Of a stretch of 64,000 bases of DNA, positions 54,111 to 61,048 are shown one piece after another (the first letter of the stretch is position 1; each line of letters opens with the position of its first letter). The position numbers were made by a program, and so were the translations under genes. Below the pieces are notes generated by a model, which saw only the letters and a program-made list of their open reading frames with translations, did no database searches and was not told where the DNA came from. Location: the NCBI GenBank assembly GCA_965229305.1, contig CBDDIZ010000038.1:248001-312000 (forward strand), given 5' to 3'. This stretch comes from JALHNI01 sp965229305 (GTDB lineage Bacteria; Acidobacteriota; Terriglobia; Bryobacterales; Bryobacteraceae).

Positions 54111-54142
54111 CGGCTTACGAACATCCAGCACGACCACCCGAA

Positions 54143-54152
54143 AGACACGTCT
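54143..54152 (+). promoter_or_regulatory. Operator-like palindrome
   Basis: AGACACGTCT 33 bp after the stop of the preceding gene and between two convergent genes. With no start codon nearby, it may act as a silencing or transcription-stopping site. The 158-bp spacer shows nothing else. Confidence 0.5.
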
Positions 54153-54268
54153 ATTTGGCATCGTCGAGATGGTGATTCGGGTGAGTCATGTTGCGCCAGA
54201 GTTCTTAACAGGGCTGCTGCGTGTCGTGCTGTTTCATGCACGTCTTTACGCTCTGGCGGTCTGCTGGC

Positions 54269-55315
54269 CTACTTGGTGGGAGGAACTTCTTCCATCCACC
54301 GCATTGCCTTGTCTCTTCCCAGGGCTTTGATAAACTTTCCCCGTTCTTTCACGAACTTCTGGTGCTGTGCTTCGGCCTCTGCCGCAGCGTCACCCTTCCA
54401 GATATCGATGTCAAAACCCAGTGACCGAGCAAAGCCATCCAAGCCCGGAAACAACGTGGCAGCAGTGATATTCATACGTTGCAAATTCTCAAGAAACTGA
54501 GGGCGTCTGGTCTTCATTATCCTGATACGTCGCACGACGGGCTTTCGCACAGGTTTGGGATAAACTAGCATACACATTAGTGTCGTCGTGAAATTCACCT
54601 GCATTCCGATGCGACAAAGATGCACGCCCTGTTGCGCCATCATTCTCTGGTTAAGGCGTTTTGATTTTGCTTCGATGATTGTGGGTCTTTCTGTAGATTT
54701 TGTTAGTAGCACACGGTTGAAGTAGCGCCGTTGCTCTTCAAGGTCGTTCGTCTTGAGCGGTTCATCGTAACTCCGCAACATCTCCATCGACCGGGCTTCG
54801 AGCCAATCTCGATCAATCGCCCACAGCGAACAATCCTTTTTAGGTTCCCGCTCCATAGCAAAGTACAAGGCAACATACACGGATCGGGTGAAATCCATCA
54901 TTCGGGTAGGCGCTCCATGATGCTGCATGATCGCAAGCCAATCGATCACCTCGTCGTCAGATGGAATAGACGGCAAATAATGATGCGCTCCTGATTGGAA
55001 TCGCTTAAGCACTTGGCACTCATGCGACAACTCGCTCTCTCGGTCACGTCCACTACTTGTCTTATCCTTGGATTGCCACTCGAAGAGAGCGGCCCTCTCG
55101 ATTGTTGTTTCGAGACGGTGCTCGTACTTCGATAGGCCACGAAAGAACGCTCTCTTCTCCAGTGGCTTCACCCAACGTTGAAAGTCGTCCCACGTCTCTA
55201 TCGGCTTATCCTCAGTGACCAGATCATGGAACATATCGATACGTCGGTAAATGTCGCTTTGATTCGCCGCCAACAGTTCCATCTTCGTTGTCCAGCGCTT
55301 TTGATCGAAGGGCAT
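54269..55315 (-). CDS. FRG-domain protein
   Basis: A 348-residue protein. The FRG domain spans about 35-225: RAFFRGLSKYEHRLETTIERAALFEW near 55-80 (the FRG motif itself), SHECQVLKRFQSGAHHYLP, and the signature IMQHHGAPTRMMDFTRSVYVALYFAM near 130-155, followed by SLWAIDR. The C-terminal third is helical. FRG domains are found in phage, plasmid and defence-island proteins and are of unproven activity. TATCCT lies 9 nt before the ATG, and an AGATACGTCT-type site (inverted) lies about 110 bp upstream. A phage-borne toxin-like or host-modifying protein is possible. Confidence 0.85.
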   Translation of the reverse strand: MPFDQKRWTTKMELLAANQSDIYRRIDMFHDLVTEDKPIETWDDFQRWVKPLEKRAFFRGLSKYEHRLETTIERAALFEWQSKDKTSSGRDRESELSHECQVLKRFQSGAHHYLPSIPSDDEVIDWLAIMQHHGAPTRMMDFTRSVYVALYFAMEREPKKDCSLWAIDRDWLEARSMEMLRSYDEPLKTNDLEEQRRYFNRVLLTKSTERPTIIEAKSKRLNQRMMAQQGVHLCRIGMQVNFTTTLMCMLVYPKPVRKPVVRRIRIMKTRRPQFLENLQRMNITAATLFPGLDGFARSLGFDIDIWKGDAAAEAEAQHQKFVKERGKFIKALGRDKAMRWMEEVPPTK

Positions 55316-55423
55316 AAGGCACTTAGGATATCATCATGGCGTAACAGACACGATCACAAGTCGTTGTCGACCAGACCTGCGCCGACAGCCCGAAGACATC
55401 GACGGCGCTTCGTGTCGCTTGGA

Positions 55424-55433
55424 AGACGTATCT
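55424..55433 (-). promoter_or_regulatory. Operator-like palindrome (inverted)
   Basis: AGACGTATCT, the reverse complement of AGATACGTCT, in the 210-bp spacer between the divergent FRG gene (start 55315) and the gene at 55526. It could control either. Confidence 0.55.
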
Positions 55434-55525
55434 ACCCTGTTTGACAACGGGGCGTTCGGGGTTCAAATAGTTCTGTCCCTTCCGAAACGGGCAAGGCTTC
55501 ACCAAGCCGCACAGAGACAGACCCA

Positions 55526-56230
55526 ATGAACACCAATACCTACCAAACCAACCTGCGCCAAACAGTGCGCCAACTCGCTGCCCAAGACTGGCGTCAGCCC
55601 CATGAACGAATCCACGTCGGGGGGACCTTTGACGACTTCACCCGAGCCTGCCTTGAAGCCGGGGTTGAACTGACGAACTCGAAACTCTTCGGCATTTGGC
55701 GGTTCTCGGGAATCCAACGCCATTGGAATCGCCAACCGAACGCCAGCAGCCGGAACGGAATGATCTTCAAACTGCTCCTGGCCGAAGTCGCCGAAACCGA
55801 TACGGTCGCCATCGTCGGCGCTTGGTACGCTTTCCACGGCGTTCTGACGGTCGACCTTGACGGACTGGTTGAAGAGGTTCGATACAAGGCGCTCAATCCG
55901 AAGCTAGGCGAGATTGCCCACGACAGACAGTTGAAGAAGGCCGAACGCCAGCGAGAACGCAGAGCGGCGAAGCCAAAAACCGAACGCAAGGGGATCACAA
56001 GATATCAAGTCCTCAACCTGCTACCTGCGACGGTTGAAGAGATAGCGGCCACACTGCAAACGACGAAGAAGGCCGTTCAACGTCACTTGGAGAAATCAAA
56101 GGCTCGGTACTCGGTCACGAAGGACGAAAACAACGTCTGGCGTGAAATGGAGTTCCTCGAATCGCTCCAGGCGCAACTTGACGACTACGAACGCCAGAAA
56201 CTCGCCCACGTTGAAGCACGTCAGGTGTGA
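55526..56230 (+). CDS. Putative DNA-binding/replication-initiation protein
   Basis: A 234-residue protein. Residues 1-115 form an unassigned domain (FDDFTRACLEAGVELTNSKLFGIWRFSGI, FKLLLAEVAETDTVAIVGAWYAFHGVLTVDLDGLVEEVRY). After a basic linker (KKAERQRERRAAKPKTERKG, about 138-157) comes a winged-helix-like region, TRYQVLNLLPATVEEIAATLQTTKKAVQRHLEKSKARYSVTK. The first origin-like repeat overlaps its last codons, and four more follow directly. That neighbourhood, the basic linker and the HTH suggest an initiator binding those repeats; a regulator is the alternative. No known Rep family was recognised. Confidence 0.6.
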   Translation: MNTNTYQTNLRQTVRQLAAQDWRQPHERIHVGGTFDDFTRACLEAGVELTNSKLFGIWRFSGIQRHWNRQPNASSRNGMIFKLLLAEVAETDTVAIVGAWYAFHGVLTVDLDGLVEEVRYKALNPKLGEIAHDRQLKKAERQRERRAAKPKTERKGITRYQVLNLLPATVEEIAATLQTTKKAVQRHLEKSKARYSVTKDENNVWREMEFLESLQAQLDDYERQKLAHVEARQV

Positions 56231-56468
56231 AGGTATTCGTCTCCTACAAGCTCCCCCCGGTTGAAGCACGTAGGCAGTTGAAGATTCGGACCCTTGAAAC
56301 TCCCCCGTCTTGAAGCACGTCAGGTGTTCGAGTCTCTTGAAGCTCCCCCACGTTGAAGCACGTAGGCAGTTGAAGGGTATATCTCCCCCACGTTGAAGCA
56401 CTATAGAGATTCTTTATTAAAGAAAGATATCTTAAAGAGTATCACTACAAGCGCTTCAAGATGGGGGA
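56205..56468. repeat. Iteron array around an AT-rich palindromic core (possible phage origin)
   Basis: Core TTGAAGCAC(G) begins at 56211, 56261, 56310, 56353 and 56393, mostly preceded by CCCC(A/G)CG or similar. Copies 1 and 3 continue TCAGGTGT, copies 2 and 4 continue TAGGCAGTTGAAG. An inverted relative (TCCCCCATCTTGAAGCGC on the minus strand) lies at 56451-56468. Between them is AT-rich sequence with a perfect 15-bp palindrome TTCTTTATTAAAGAA (56410-56424) overlapping AAGATATCTT (56424-56433). Repeats on both sides of an easily melted core fit a replication origin. Confidence 0.6.
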
Positions 56469-56747
56469 ACCCTGTTGATCACCTTTGGGTCTCGTGAACG
56501 GATGACTTCCTTCAACTCCACCTAGTGGTCGGCCTTCGACCTGCTTCGCAACTCTTGAAGGGAATCAAACCTTCAACCATCCCTTCTAGGGTTCGGTTCT
56601 TTGAGCCTCCAAGGTGCCTGGAACGCTTCAATCGTCCTTGGTTAGGGGGTCACAAAGGGGCACTTCTAAACTCGCAATAGCAACAAGGATTCCATTTTCC
56701 ATAGACGCCTACCTTCACACGACCCGAAGGGTTCCGGTTAGTCCAAT
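56469..56747. other. Non-coding spacer
   Basis: Part of a 568-bp gene-free stretch (56231-56798). Several further loose TTGAAG/CTTCAA hexamers occur (for example near 56510, 56555, 56570 and 56628) and a short hairpin GGTCG/CGACC near 56527. No open frame is convincing. Confidence 0.5.
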
Positions 56748-56798
56748 AGACGTATCAATCCAAGTTGACGTTTTCGGGTTCGATGATCCAATAACAAC
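56748..56798 (+). promoter_or_regulatory. Operator plus promoter-like sequence
   Basis: AGACGTATCA (56748, inverted operator with one change) lies 7 bp upstream of TTGACG (56765-56770). A -10 of CCAATA or CAATAA follows at 17-18 bp, 4-5 nt before ATG 56799. The message would be leaderless or nearly so. Confidence 0.45.
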
Positions 56799-57140
56799 AT
56801 GATTCTTGAATGGTCACCCGCTCTAATCGAAGACGCAATGGCAACGCTAACGGATCACGAACGGTTGGCGCTTGGAACCATGATGAACCTCAAGACGCCT
56901 CAAGCGGTACCTGCTTTTCGGACGCTTCAACGAGCAGGCTTCAAGGGCTTTGGCGACTATTACCGGACGAAAGAATCCGCCATGAACAAGGTTCGAGGTT
57001 TCTTCAAGGCCGTTGGCGTTCGATCTTTCGATGACCTGCCAGTCCCGAAGCAGCACACGACGACTGAGGGACGTCTCGCCAAAGCAACGGCCTATGTCCG
57101 GGCCGAGTCCTCGAAGGCCAGCAAAGCCGAGCACGAATAA
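56799..57140 (+). CDS. Hypothetical small prophage protein
   Basis: A 113-residue protein, basic and helical: LIEDAMATLTDHERLALGTMMNLKTPQAVPAFRTLQRAGFKGFGDYYRTKES, ending in a lysine/alanine-rich tail. The helix pattern could hold a DNA-binding domain, but none is recognised. It follows the origin-like block and has an operator in its promoter region, so a role in replication or its control is possible. Confidence 0.6.
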   Translation: MILEWSPALIEDAMATLTDHERLALGTMMNLKTPQAVPAFRTLQRAGFKGFGDYYRTKESAMNKVRGFFKAVGVRSFDDLPVPKQHTTTEGRLAKATAYVRAESSKASKAEHE

Positions 57141-57175
57141 GATCAGGCAAAGCAGACGGCGGAAGACGGCGCAGC

Positions 57176-57264
57176 TAAATAGAACTGTCCATCTCGCCAG
57201 GGTTGCTCATTTCCCTGGTGTTTCTCCAACAGGGCCACGAGTCGCTTCACTCGTGGCCTTTCGT
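57176..57264 (+). ncRNA. Candidate small RNA with own promoter and terminator
   Basis: TAAATA (57176-57181), in the same GC-rich setting as other prophage boxes, has no gene after it. Starting about 6 nt later, a transcript of about 78 nt would hold hairpin CCAGGG/CCCTGG (57197-57218) and end at a strong terminator. It may be only the leader-free end of the upstream transcript. Confidence 0.35.
57233..57264 (+). terminator. Rho-independent terminator
   Basis: GGCCACGAGT (57233) pairs perfectly with ACTCGTGGCC (57249) across CGCTTC, followed by TTTCGTGTTT. It separates the 56799 gene or small RNA from the convergent gene ending at 57267. Confidence 0.88.
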
Positions 57265-57266
57265 GT

Positions 57267-58085
57267 TTATATGACGCCACTCAGCGGACGGTACTCATAC
57301 TGGCATGGAAGGCTGGCTGTAACGAGCACCCCAGGCAACTCGATGGTAAGCCCAAGGTCCTTTGTTAGTCTTATGTTCGGCGGGGACATTCGACAGGTAT
57401 GCCGTCCACCCAATGCATCAACAATGGCAACGCTGAGGCTGGACAGATCAATGTCATGATCTTTTTTCGGACAGCACTTATAGACGAGGCCAAACAGCAT
57501 GTCCGCTTCAACTGACAGCCCACGACGATACTGCATTTTATGAAACGGCGGCGGATGCAGGAAGCAATGTCTTACCGAAAGGTCTGCGCCACCACATGAA
57601 AGATCGATGCTGGCGATTGTCACATCTGTAGGTCGATGATTGACTATCACGAGCTTGCAAGCAAATAGAATGTCATACGATGTGCGGCCTTTCTCCTCTG
57701 CGTCCGATGATGTTGATATGAAGCCAGGACACATTCTGAAAGTCGTGCGATCAACGCTTAGCCTCAGTTCTGGTTTTTGATTCCTGTTGTATTCGTCTGT
57801 ATACTCTTTCTGCCACTGCAAGACCTCTTTACGTTGATCCCGAGAGACTCGATAACCAGCAATGACCAATGCGAACAGCCACGAGGCCACGAGGATGACA
57901 CCGTGAGGCCAGACGTCATCTCGCTTCAGTATCTTCCAATCAATTGTTGCCGATATAGCAGGCGGAATAAAGATCGGCAAGACGTTTCCAAGCACGCCAA
58001 CCACGGGGGCAGCAGCGTCCTCGGTCCATCGTCGCCAGACCATCTTCAGATACCGCCGAAACGTCAGGGCCGATTCCTGTTCCAT
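57267..58085 (-). CDS. Two-TM prophage membrane protein with beta-rich domain
   Basis: A 272-residue protein from ATG 58085; the longer frame to 58130 would run over the operator and -10. TM helices at about 25-45 (VVGVLGNVLPIFIPPAISATI) and 58-75 (GVILVASWLFALVIAGY) are followed by RVSRDQRKEVLQWQKEYTDEYNRN, recalling the TM-to-WQ coil of the four-member family, though the rest differs. Residues 105-272 are beta-rich (ELRLSVDRTTFRMCPGF, VIVNHRPTDVTIASIDLSCGGADLSV), as in Ig-like cytosolic domains of unknown membrane proteins. Function unknown. Confidence 0.7.
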   Translation of the reverse strand: MEQESALTFRRYLKMVWRRWTEDAAAPVVGVLGNVLPIFIPPAISATIDWKILKRDDVWPHGVILVASWLFALVIAGYRVSRDQRKEVLQWQKEYTDEYNRNQKPELRLSVDRTTFRMCPGFISTSSDAEEKGRTSYDILFACKLVIVNHRPTDVTIASIDLSCGGADLSVRHCFLHPPPFHKMQYRRGLSVEADMLFGLVYKCCPKKDHDIDLSSLSVAIVDALGGRHTCRMSPPNIRLTKDLGLTIELPGVLVTASLPCQYEYRPLSGVI

Positions 58086-58092
58086 CGAGAAA

Positions 58093-58118
58093 ATCGTACC
58101 AGAACGATAGACACGTCT
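58093..58118 (-). promoter_or_regulatory. Promoter with overlapping operator
   Basis: On the minus strand TACGAT (58098-58093) lies 7 nt before ATG 58085; 17 bp upstream is TTTAGA as a weak -35. The operator AGACACGTCT (58109-58118) overlaps the -35 and spacer, a good position for repression. It also lies about 70 bp before the divergent HNH gene. Confidence 0.6.
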
Positions 58119-58134
58119 AAATCCGGCCACCCGC

Positions 58135-58140
58135 TAAATA
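58135..58140 (+). promoter_or_regulatory. TAAATA box before HNH gene
   Basis: CCCGC-TAAATA with no -35. A TTG follows at 4 nt (58145, in frame), but the true start is more likely GTG 58181 with a good ribosome site, giving a leader of about 35 nt. Confidence 0.4.
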
Positions 58141-58180
58141 ATCCTTGCCGTCTCAACCAACGAGCGGCAGGAGAGACAGG

Positions 58181-58669
58181 GTGTTCAGACAAGTTCCAAG
58201 CCAGCCCGAGTACTACGCTTCGGCAGACGGCCAAATCATGAGAGTCAAAAACGGCACCGCCGAGATTCGCCATCAATCGCTGATCGGCAACGGCTATGCT
58301 GCGGTCTCGCACAAGTTCGCAAGGCCGCTCTACGTTCATCAACTCGTTTGCGAAGCCTGGAACGGTCAACCAGGGACCTATACGACCAAATCGGGCAAGG
58401 TGCGCCAGAAAACCGTCAACCACCGAGACGGCGACCGAACCAACAACGACGCCAGCAACCTCGAATGGACGACGCAATCCGAACAAATCCGGCACTCAAT
58501 CGAATCCGGCACCTTTCGCCCTTGGAAGCTCACTGAGCCTGAAGTCGTCCAAATCCGCCAACTCTGGGAAGACGGCCTCAAGCAACGAGACATCGCCGAC
58601 CGCTTCAACGTCACGCAAGGAACCGTCAGCCTGATCGTCAACCGGAAGTTCTGGCAAGACGTGGCGTGA
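58181..58669 (+). CDS. NUMOD4/HNH-type homing-like endonuclease
   Basis: A 162-residue protein from GTG 58181, preceded by AGGAG at 7 nt. Residues 1-40 resemble NUMOD4 (PEYYASADGQIMRVKNG). The HNH_3 nuclease follows: YVHQLVCEAWNG, VNHRDGDRTNNDASNLEWTTQSEQIRHSIE (about 85-118). The C-terminus is a helix-turn-helix (LTEPEVVQIRQLWEDGLKQRDIADRFNVTQGTVSLIVNRKFW), which gives DNA specificity. Such genes are common selfish inserts in phage genomes. All catalytic residues appear present. Confidence 0.9.
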   Translation: MFRQVPSQPEYYASADGQIMRVKNGTAEIRHQSLIGNGYAAVSHKFARPLYVHQLVCEAWNGQPGTYTTKSGKVRQKTVNHRDGDRTNNDASNLEWTTQSEQIRHSIESGTFRPWKLTEPEVVQIRQLWEDGLKQRDIADRFNVTQGTVSLIVNRKFWQDVA

Positions 58670-58687
58670 CCGTTCCGGCGCATCTGT

Positions 58688-58693
58688 TAGCCT
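58688..58693 (+). promoter_or_regulatory. -10-like TAGCCT before membrane gene C
   Basis: TAGCCT lies 6 nt before ATG 58700; GTGACC lies 16 bp upstream as a -35. No ribosome site. A near copy of this surrounding (GCATC-GTTAGCCTG) occurs at 60518 without a gene. Confidence 0.45.
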
Positions 58694-58699
58694 GGATCG

Positions 58700-59440
58700 A
58701 TGTCGCCGAAGCGTCCAGACTGGGTTCGATGGGTCATTGTTGCCTTGCTGTTCGGTAATCTCGTTTTTCTGGTGGTTCAATCACGTTGGATTCCACCAGT
58801 CAACGGCTACCAATGGTGGTGGACGGACGTATTCGCTGGCTACGTCGGCGCTGTCGGATCGATGTTCGTAGGAGTCGCTACGCTCTATCTGGTTTGGAAG
58901 CAGAACCAGCTACAGGAGTCGATGGCAGTGTGGCAGCGCACAGTAGATGCCCGTGAAATGTACGACAGGATCGAGCGAGACCTGCGCCTAGTCCGTGAGC
59001 AGTTGGACGCCATACCCAATACGCTGGAAAACGAAGAAATCCGAAGCAAGGTCCACGAAAAAGGGCTGGTGCTGATGGAGTACCTTTGCCATCTAATCGA
59101 CGTAAAGACAATTGACGACCCGTTCCTGATCGACAGAAGTGATGACCTTGTTAGCGAATGGGCACCGTCGCTGTGGTTTTGCGAACTGCCAATCCGAGAA
59201 CAAATCGACGAGATGGCGCTCTATCCGAAGCTGTTTCATCGGGCACAAACGACCGACGAGCGGCGAGAAGCGATTATCCAGGCGGCAGTAAGCAAGGCAA
59301 ATGCTGCCATCCATGACATTGGCAGAATCGAACGTGATTTCAATGACAAGGTGGACCGCATCGATCAGGGCTTCGTTCGCTATTGGTGGAACAGGCTTAC
59401 TGGTAGGAAATCTGAGAAGCGCAGTCTTCCCGATTCTTGA
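58700..59440 (+). CDS. Prophage membrane-protein family, member C
   Basis: A 246-residue protein with two TM helices (about 11-27 and 46-66), then KQNQLQESMAVWQRTVDARE (67-86), a helical region (MYDRIERDLRLVREQLD) and EYLCHLIDVKTIDDPFLIDRSDDLVSEWA near 117-145. The C-terminal 90 residues are longer than in members A and D. Unlike A, B and D, its N-terminus looks like a true TM anchor rather than a cleaved signal. Its 3' end overlaps the convergent HNH gene by 44 bp. Function unknown. Confidence 0.75.
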   Translation: MSPKRPDWVRWVIVALLFGNLVFLVVQSRWIPPVNGYQWWWTDVFAGYVGAVGSMFVGVATLYLVWKQNQLQESMAVWQRTVDAREMYDRIERDLRLVREQLDAIPNTLENEEIRSKVHEKGLVLMEYLCHLIDVKTIDDPFLIDRSDDLVSEWAPSLWFCELPIREQIDEMALYPKLFHRAQTTDERREAIIQAAVSKANAAIHDIGRIERDFNDKVDRIDQGFVRYWWNRLTGRKSEKRSLPDS

Positions 59441-59762
59441 CCTTCACACACTCGTCACAGAGCGGCTGAAGGTTCGAGCGGACGAGCGCCAATTCCATTC
59501 GCCGTGACAAAGGCTCGATGTGGTCCACGGAAGTCGCCATCGTAGCCTTGCCCTTCTCGGCGCACCAACGACAGAGCGGTTCTTCTCGCCTGACGGACTC
59601 TCGAAGGTCTTTCCATTGCTGTGAAGAACGGAAGCGCCGAACGGCTGAGTCTCGCTTGGAACGCTCTCGCTCGTGCTCTCGCTTGTGGTCGGCACAGAGA
59701 CCGCTGGCCGTCAGGCTCGGGCAGGCAGGAATGATGCAGGGACGTAGAGGAAGGAACGGCAC
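59397..59762 (-). CDS. Head-module HNH endonuclease with altered motif
   Basis: A 121-residue protein; GTG 59762 is favoured because TAAATA lies 5 nt upstream (TTG 59765 also in frame). Zinc-ribbon cysteines (LCRWCAEKG, LCDECVKVK) and the HNH core SVDHIEPLSRRMELALVRSNLQPLC are present. The last histidine of the usual C..CH..K motif is valine here (DECVKVKN), so activity is doubtful. Small HNH proteins of this kind work with the terminase in HK97-like phages, and terS/terL follow about 1.3 kb away, although on the other strand. Confidence 0.78.
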   Translation of the reverse strand: MPFLPLRPCIIPACPSLTASGLCADHKREHERERSKRDSAVRRFRSSQQWKDLRESVRREEPLCRWCAEKGKATMATSVDHIEPLSRRMELALVRSNLQPLCDECVKVKNREDCASQISYQ

Positions 59763-59767
59763 CAACC

Positions 59768-59773
59768 TATTTA
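59768..59773 (-). promoter_or_regulatory. TAAATA box before HNH gene
   Basis: On the minus strand GCGCCG-TAAATA, then 5 nt and GTG 59762. No -35. Confidence 0.45.
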
Positions 59774-59794
59774 CGGCGCACGGTTCCGTCGAGC

Positions 59795-59992
59795 CTAGCG
59801 AGTGCGGATGAAGTACCGGACCGACAGAGCGGCCACCGTCGAGAAGCCGATCAGGGCCAGGACCTTCGGTCGCAATTCAGCAGGCATGAGCGCCACTTGA
59901 ATCACCATGACGATCACGTAGCCGATGATCTTGGGACCTTTGCGAAGTCGAGGCATACGAAGTGGAATCGGCGACTCCAGCGCCAATCTCAA
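59795..59992 (-). CDS. Small two-TM prophage protein
   Basis: A 65-residue protein from TTG 59992, 4 bp past the stop of the preceding gene (59997), suggesting coupling; ATG 59956 would give 53 residues. Two hydrophobic segments (IIGYVIVMVIQVALM and VLALIGFSTVAALSVRYF) are joined by a short loop with ELRPK. Size and layout would fit a holin-like protein, but nothing in the sequence proves it. Confidence 0.5.
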   Translation of the reverse strand: MRLALESPIPLRMPRLRKGPKIIGYVIVMVIQVALMPAELRPKVLALIGFSTVAALSVRYFIRTR

Positions 59993-59996
59993 GGTT

Positions 59997-60491
59997 CTAC
60001 ATTACCGCCTTATCGTCGAGCGCCGAGAACGCCAGGGCTTGCTCCGTAGACGCACCCGCCAGCTTCGAGACGGCTAGGCCGACGACGCTGTAGATCATCG
60101 ACTTGGCAGCGAGACGAACGCTGTCGCCCGTTTCGACGATGTGAAAGGCACTCGTGAAGTCCTCGCAGTCAACGGTCGAGACGGCGTAGATGAACTCCTG
60201 GCTCAGCATTGGTCCTCCAGGTAGTCGTGGGCCGAGCAAGCCATTCACATAGGCGTCACCGAGTGCTGGCAGAAGCGACAGGATGTCTTCGTTCGAGCAG
60301 AAGCTAGATTCAATCGGCTTGCCATCTGCGCCCCATACGGCAACCTCGACCTGATTCAAGTCCTTCGTCCCGATGACGCAGAGCGTAGCGATTGAACCAA
60401 GCTCTAGGATCGGCTTGAGGATGTCCCGCAGGCACGACAGCAGGCCGTTGTTCGCCGTCATCTGTTGATCGGTCATAGCGATAGGGTCCAC
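59997..60491 (-). CDS. Hypothetical prophage protein
   Basis: A 164-residue frame from GTG 60491 (ATG 60476 also possible). It has LLSCLRDILKPILELGSIATLCVIGTKDLNQVEVAVWGADGKPIESSF and a C-terminal helical part (DSVRLAAKSMIYSVVGLAVSKLAG). No recognised family. Lies upstream of the small membrane gene on the same strand. Confidence 0.55.
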   Translation of the reverse strand: MDPIAMTDQQMTANNGLLSCLRDILKPILELGSIATLCVIGTKDLNQVEVAVWGADGKPIESSFCSNEDILSLLPALGDAYVNGLLGPRLPGGPMLSQEFIYAVSTVDCEDFTSAFHIVETGDSVRLAAKSMIYSVVGLAVSKLAGASTEQALAFSALDDKAVM

Positions 60492-60801
60492 GTTGGTTCA
60501 ATCGGCATCTTCAGGCCGCATCGTTAGCCTGATAAGTGCTTGTGAAACCAGCAGTTAGGGCGCATGGCTGAAGTGCTGGCCAATCGAACGACAGGCTTGC
60601 AAACGATAGAAAACATAGAGGTTAGCAGCGCTCCACCCCCTGCGAGTCTTGTCCGTGAATTCCAGTCCAACATCTGATTTTCTCGGTTCCGTCAGCCAGG
60701 ACTTCCAAAACACCTCTGGTTGGCCTGTATTGCCTGTAGGACGCTTCGCCGAGACGGGCCTAGGGGCTACTGCGGCGACAACTACGAGCCGATCTACGAC
60801 C
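60492..60801. other. Non-coding spacer between divergent genes
   Basis: 310 bp with no convincing gene. Contains GCATC-GTTAGCCTG near 60518, a near copy of the promoter region of membrane gene C, followed by stops within 12 codons. A longer frame from 60649 covers part of it, but the downstream ATG 60802 is a better start. Confidence 0.45.
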
Positions 60802-60987
60802 ATGCCAAACGATAAATCAACCGCCCTTGAAGAAAATGGAAGAGCAACGCTCGAAATATGCCAGATTGACGCAGAGTTAGAGCGCATCAAGGGTACTCGG
60901 GGAGCGCCTGCAAAGCGTCAGGAATTGCTGGCACGCCGAAGCCGGATCATGAATAGGACTGGCCTGAAAGAATCAGAAGTGCGCTAG
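60802..60987 (+). CDS. Small hypothetical prophage protein
   Basis: A 61-residue basic helical protein: MPNDKSTALEENGRATLEI, then IDAELERIKGTRGAPAKRQELLARRSRIM. It lies 61 bp upstream of terS and may be a small packaging-module protein; no family recognised. No good ribosome site before ATG 60802. Confidence 0.5.
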   Translation: MPNDKSTALEENGRATLEICQIDAELERIKGTRGAPAKRQELLARRSRIMNRTGLKESEVR

Positions 60988-61037
60988 GAGTGCGGCAGAA
61001 ACGCCCCTAGCTCAGTTGTGAAGATGCGCCAGCGCCA

Positions 61038-61043
61038 TAAATA
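61038..61043 (+). promoter_or_regulatory. TAAATA box before terS
   Basis: GCGCCA-TAAATA, then 5 nt and GTG 61049. TTGTGA lies 16 bp upstream and could serve as a -35. No ribosome site. Confidence 0.5.
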
Positions 61044-61048
61044 CGAGC

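Noticed and set aside
56205..56401. CRISPR array
   Set aside because: Repeats are short and imperfect, spacing shrinks from 50 to 40 bp, subtypes alternate and the first copy lies in a coding sequence. No cas gene is present. Iterons fit better.
60730..60766. Third copy of the twin promoter (TTGCCT, CGCTTCG, CTAGGGG)
   Set aside because: The blocks resemble those at 49947 and 53511 but spacing differs and no operator lies nearby; chance similarity cannot be excluded.
60555..60890. 111-codon minus-strand frame
   Set aside because: Low complexity, no domain, and it covers the better supported plus-strand gene at 60802.
61001..61045. tRNA-like start GCCCCTAGCTCAGTTG
   Set aside because: Only the acceptor/D-arm look is present; no anticodon stem, no GGTTCGA T-loop and no matching acceptor end follow before the terS start.
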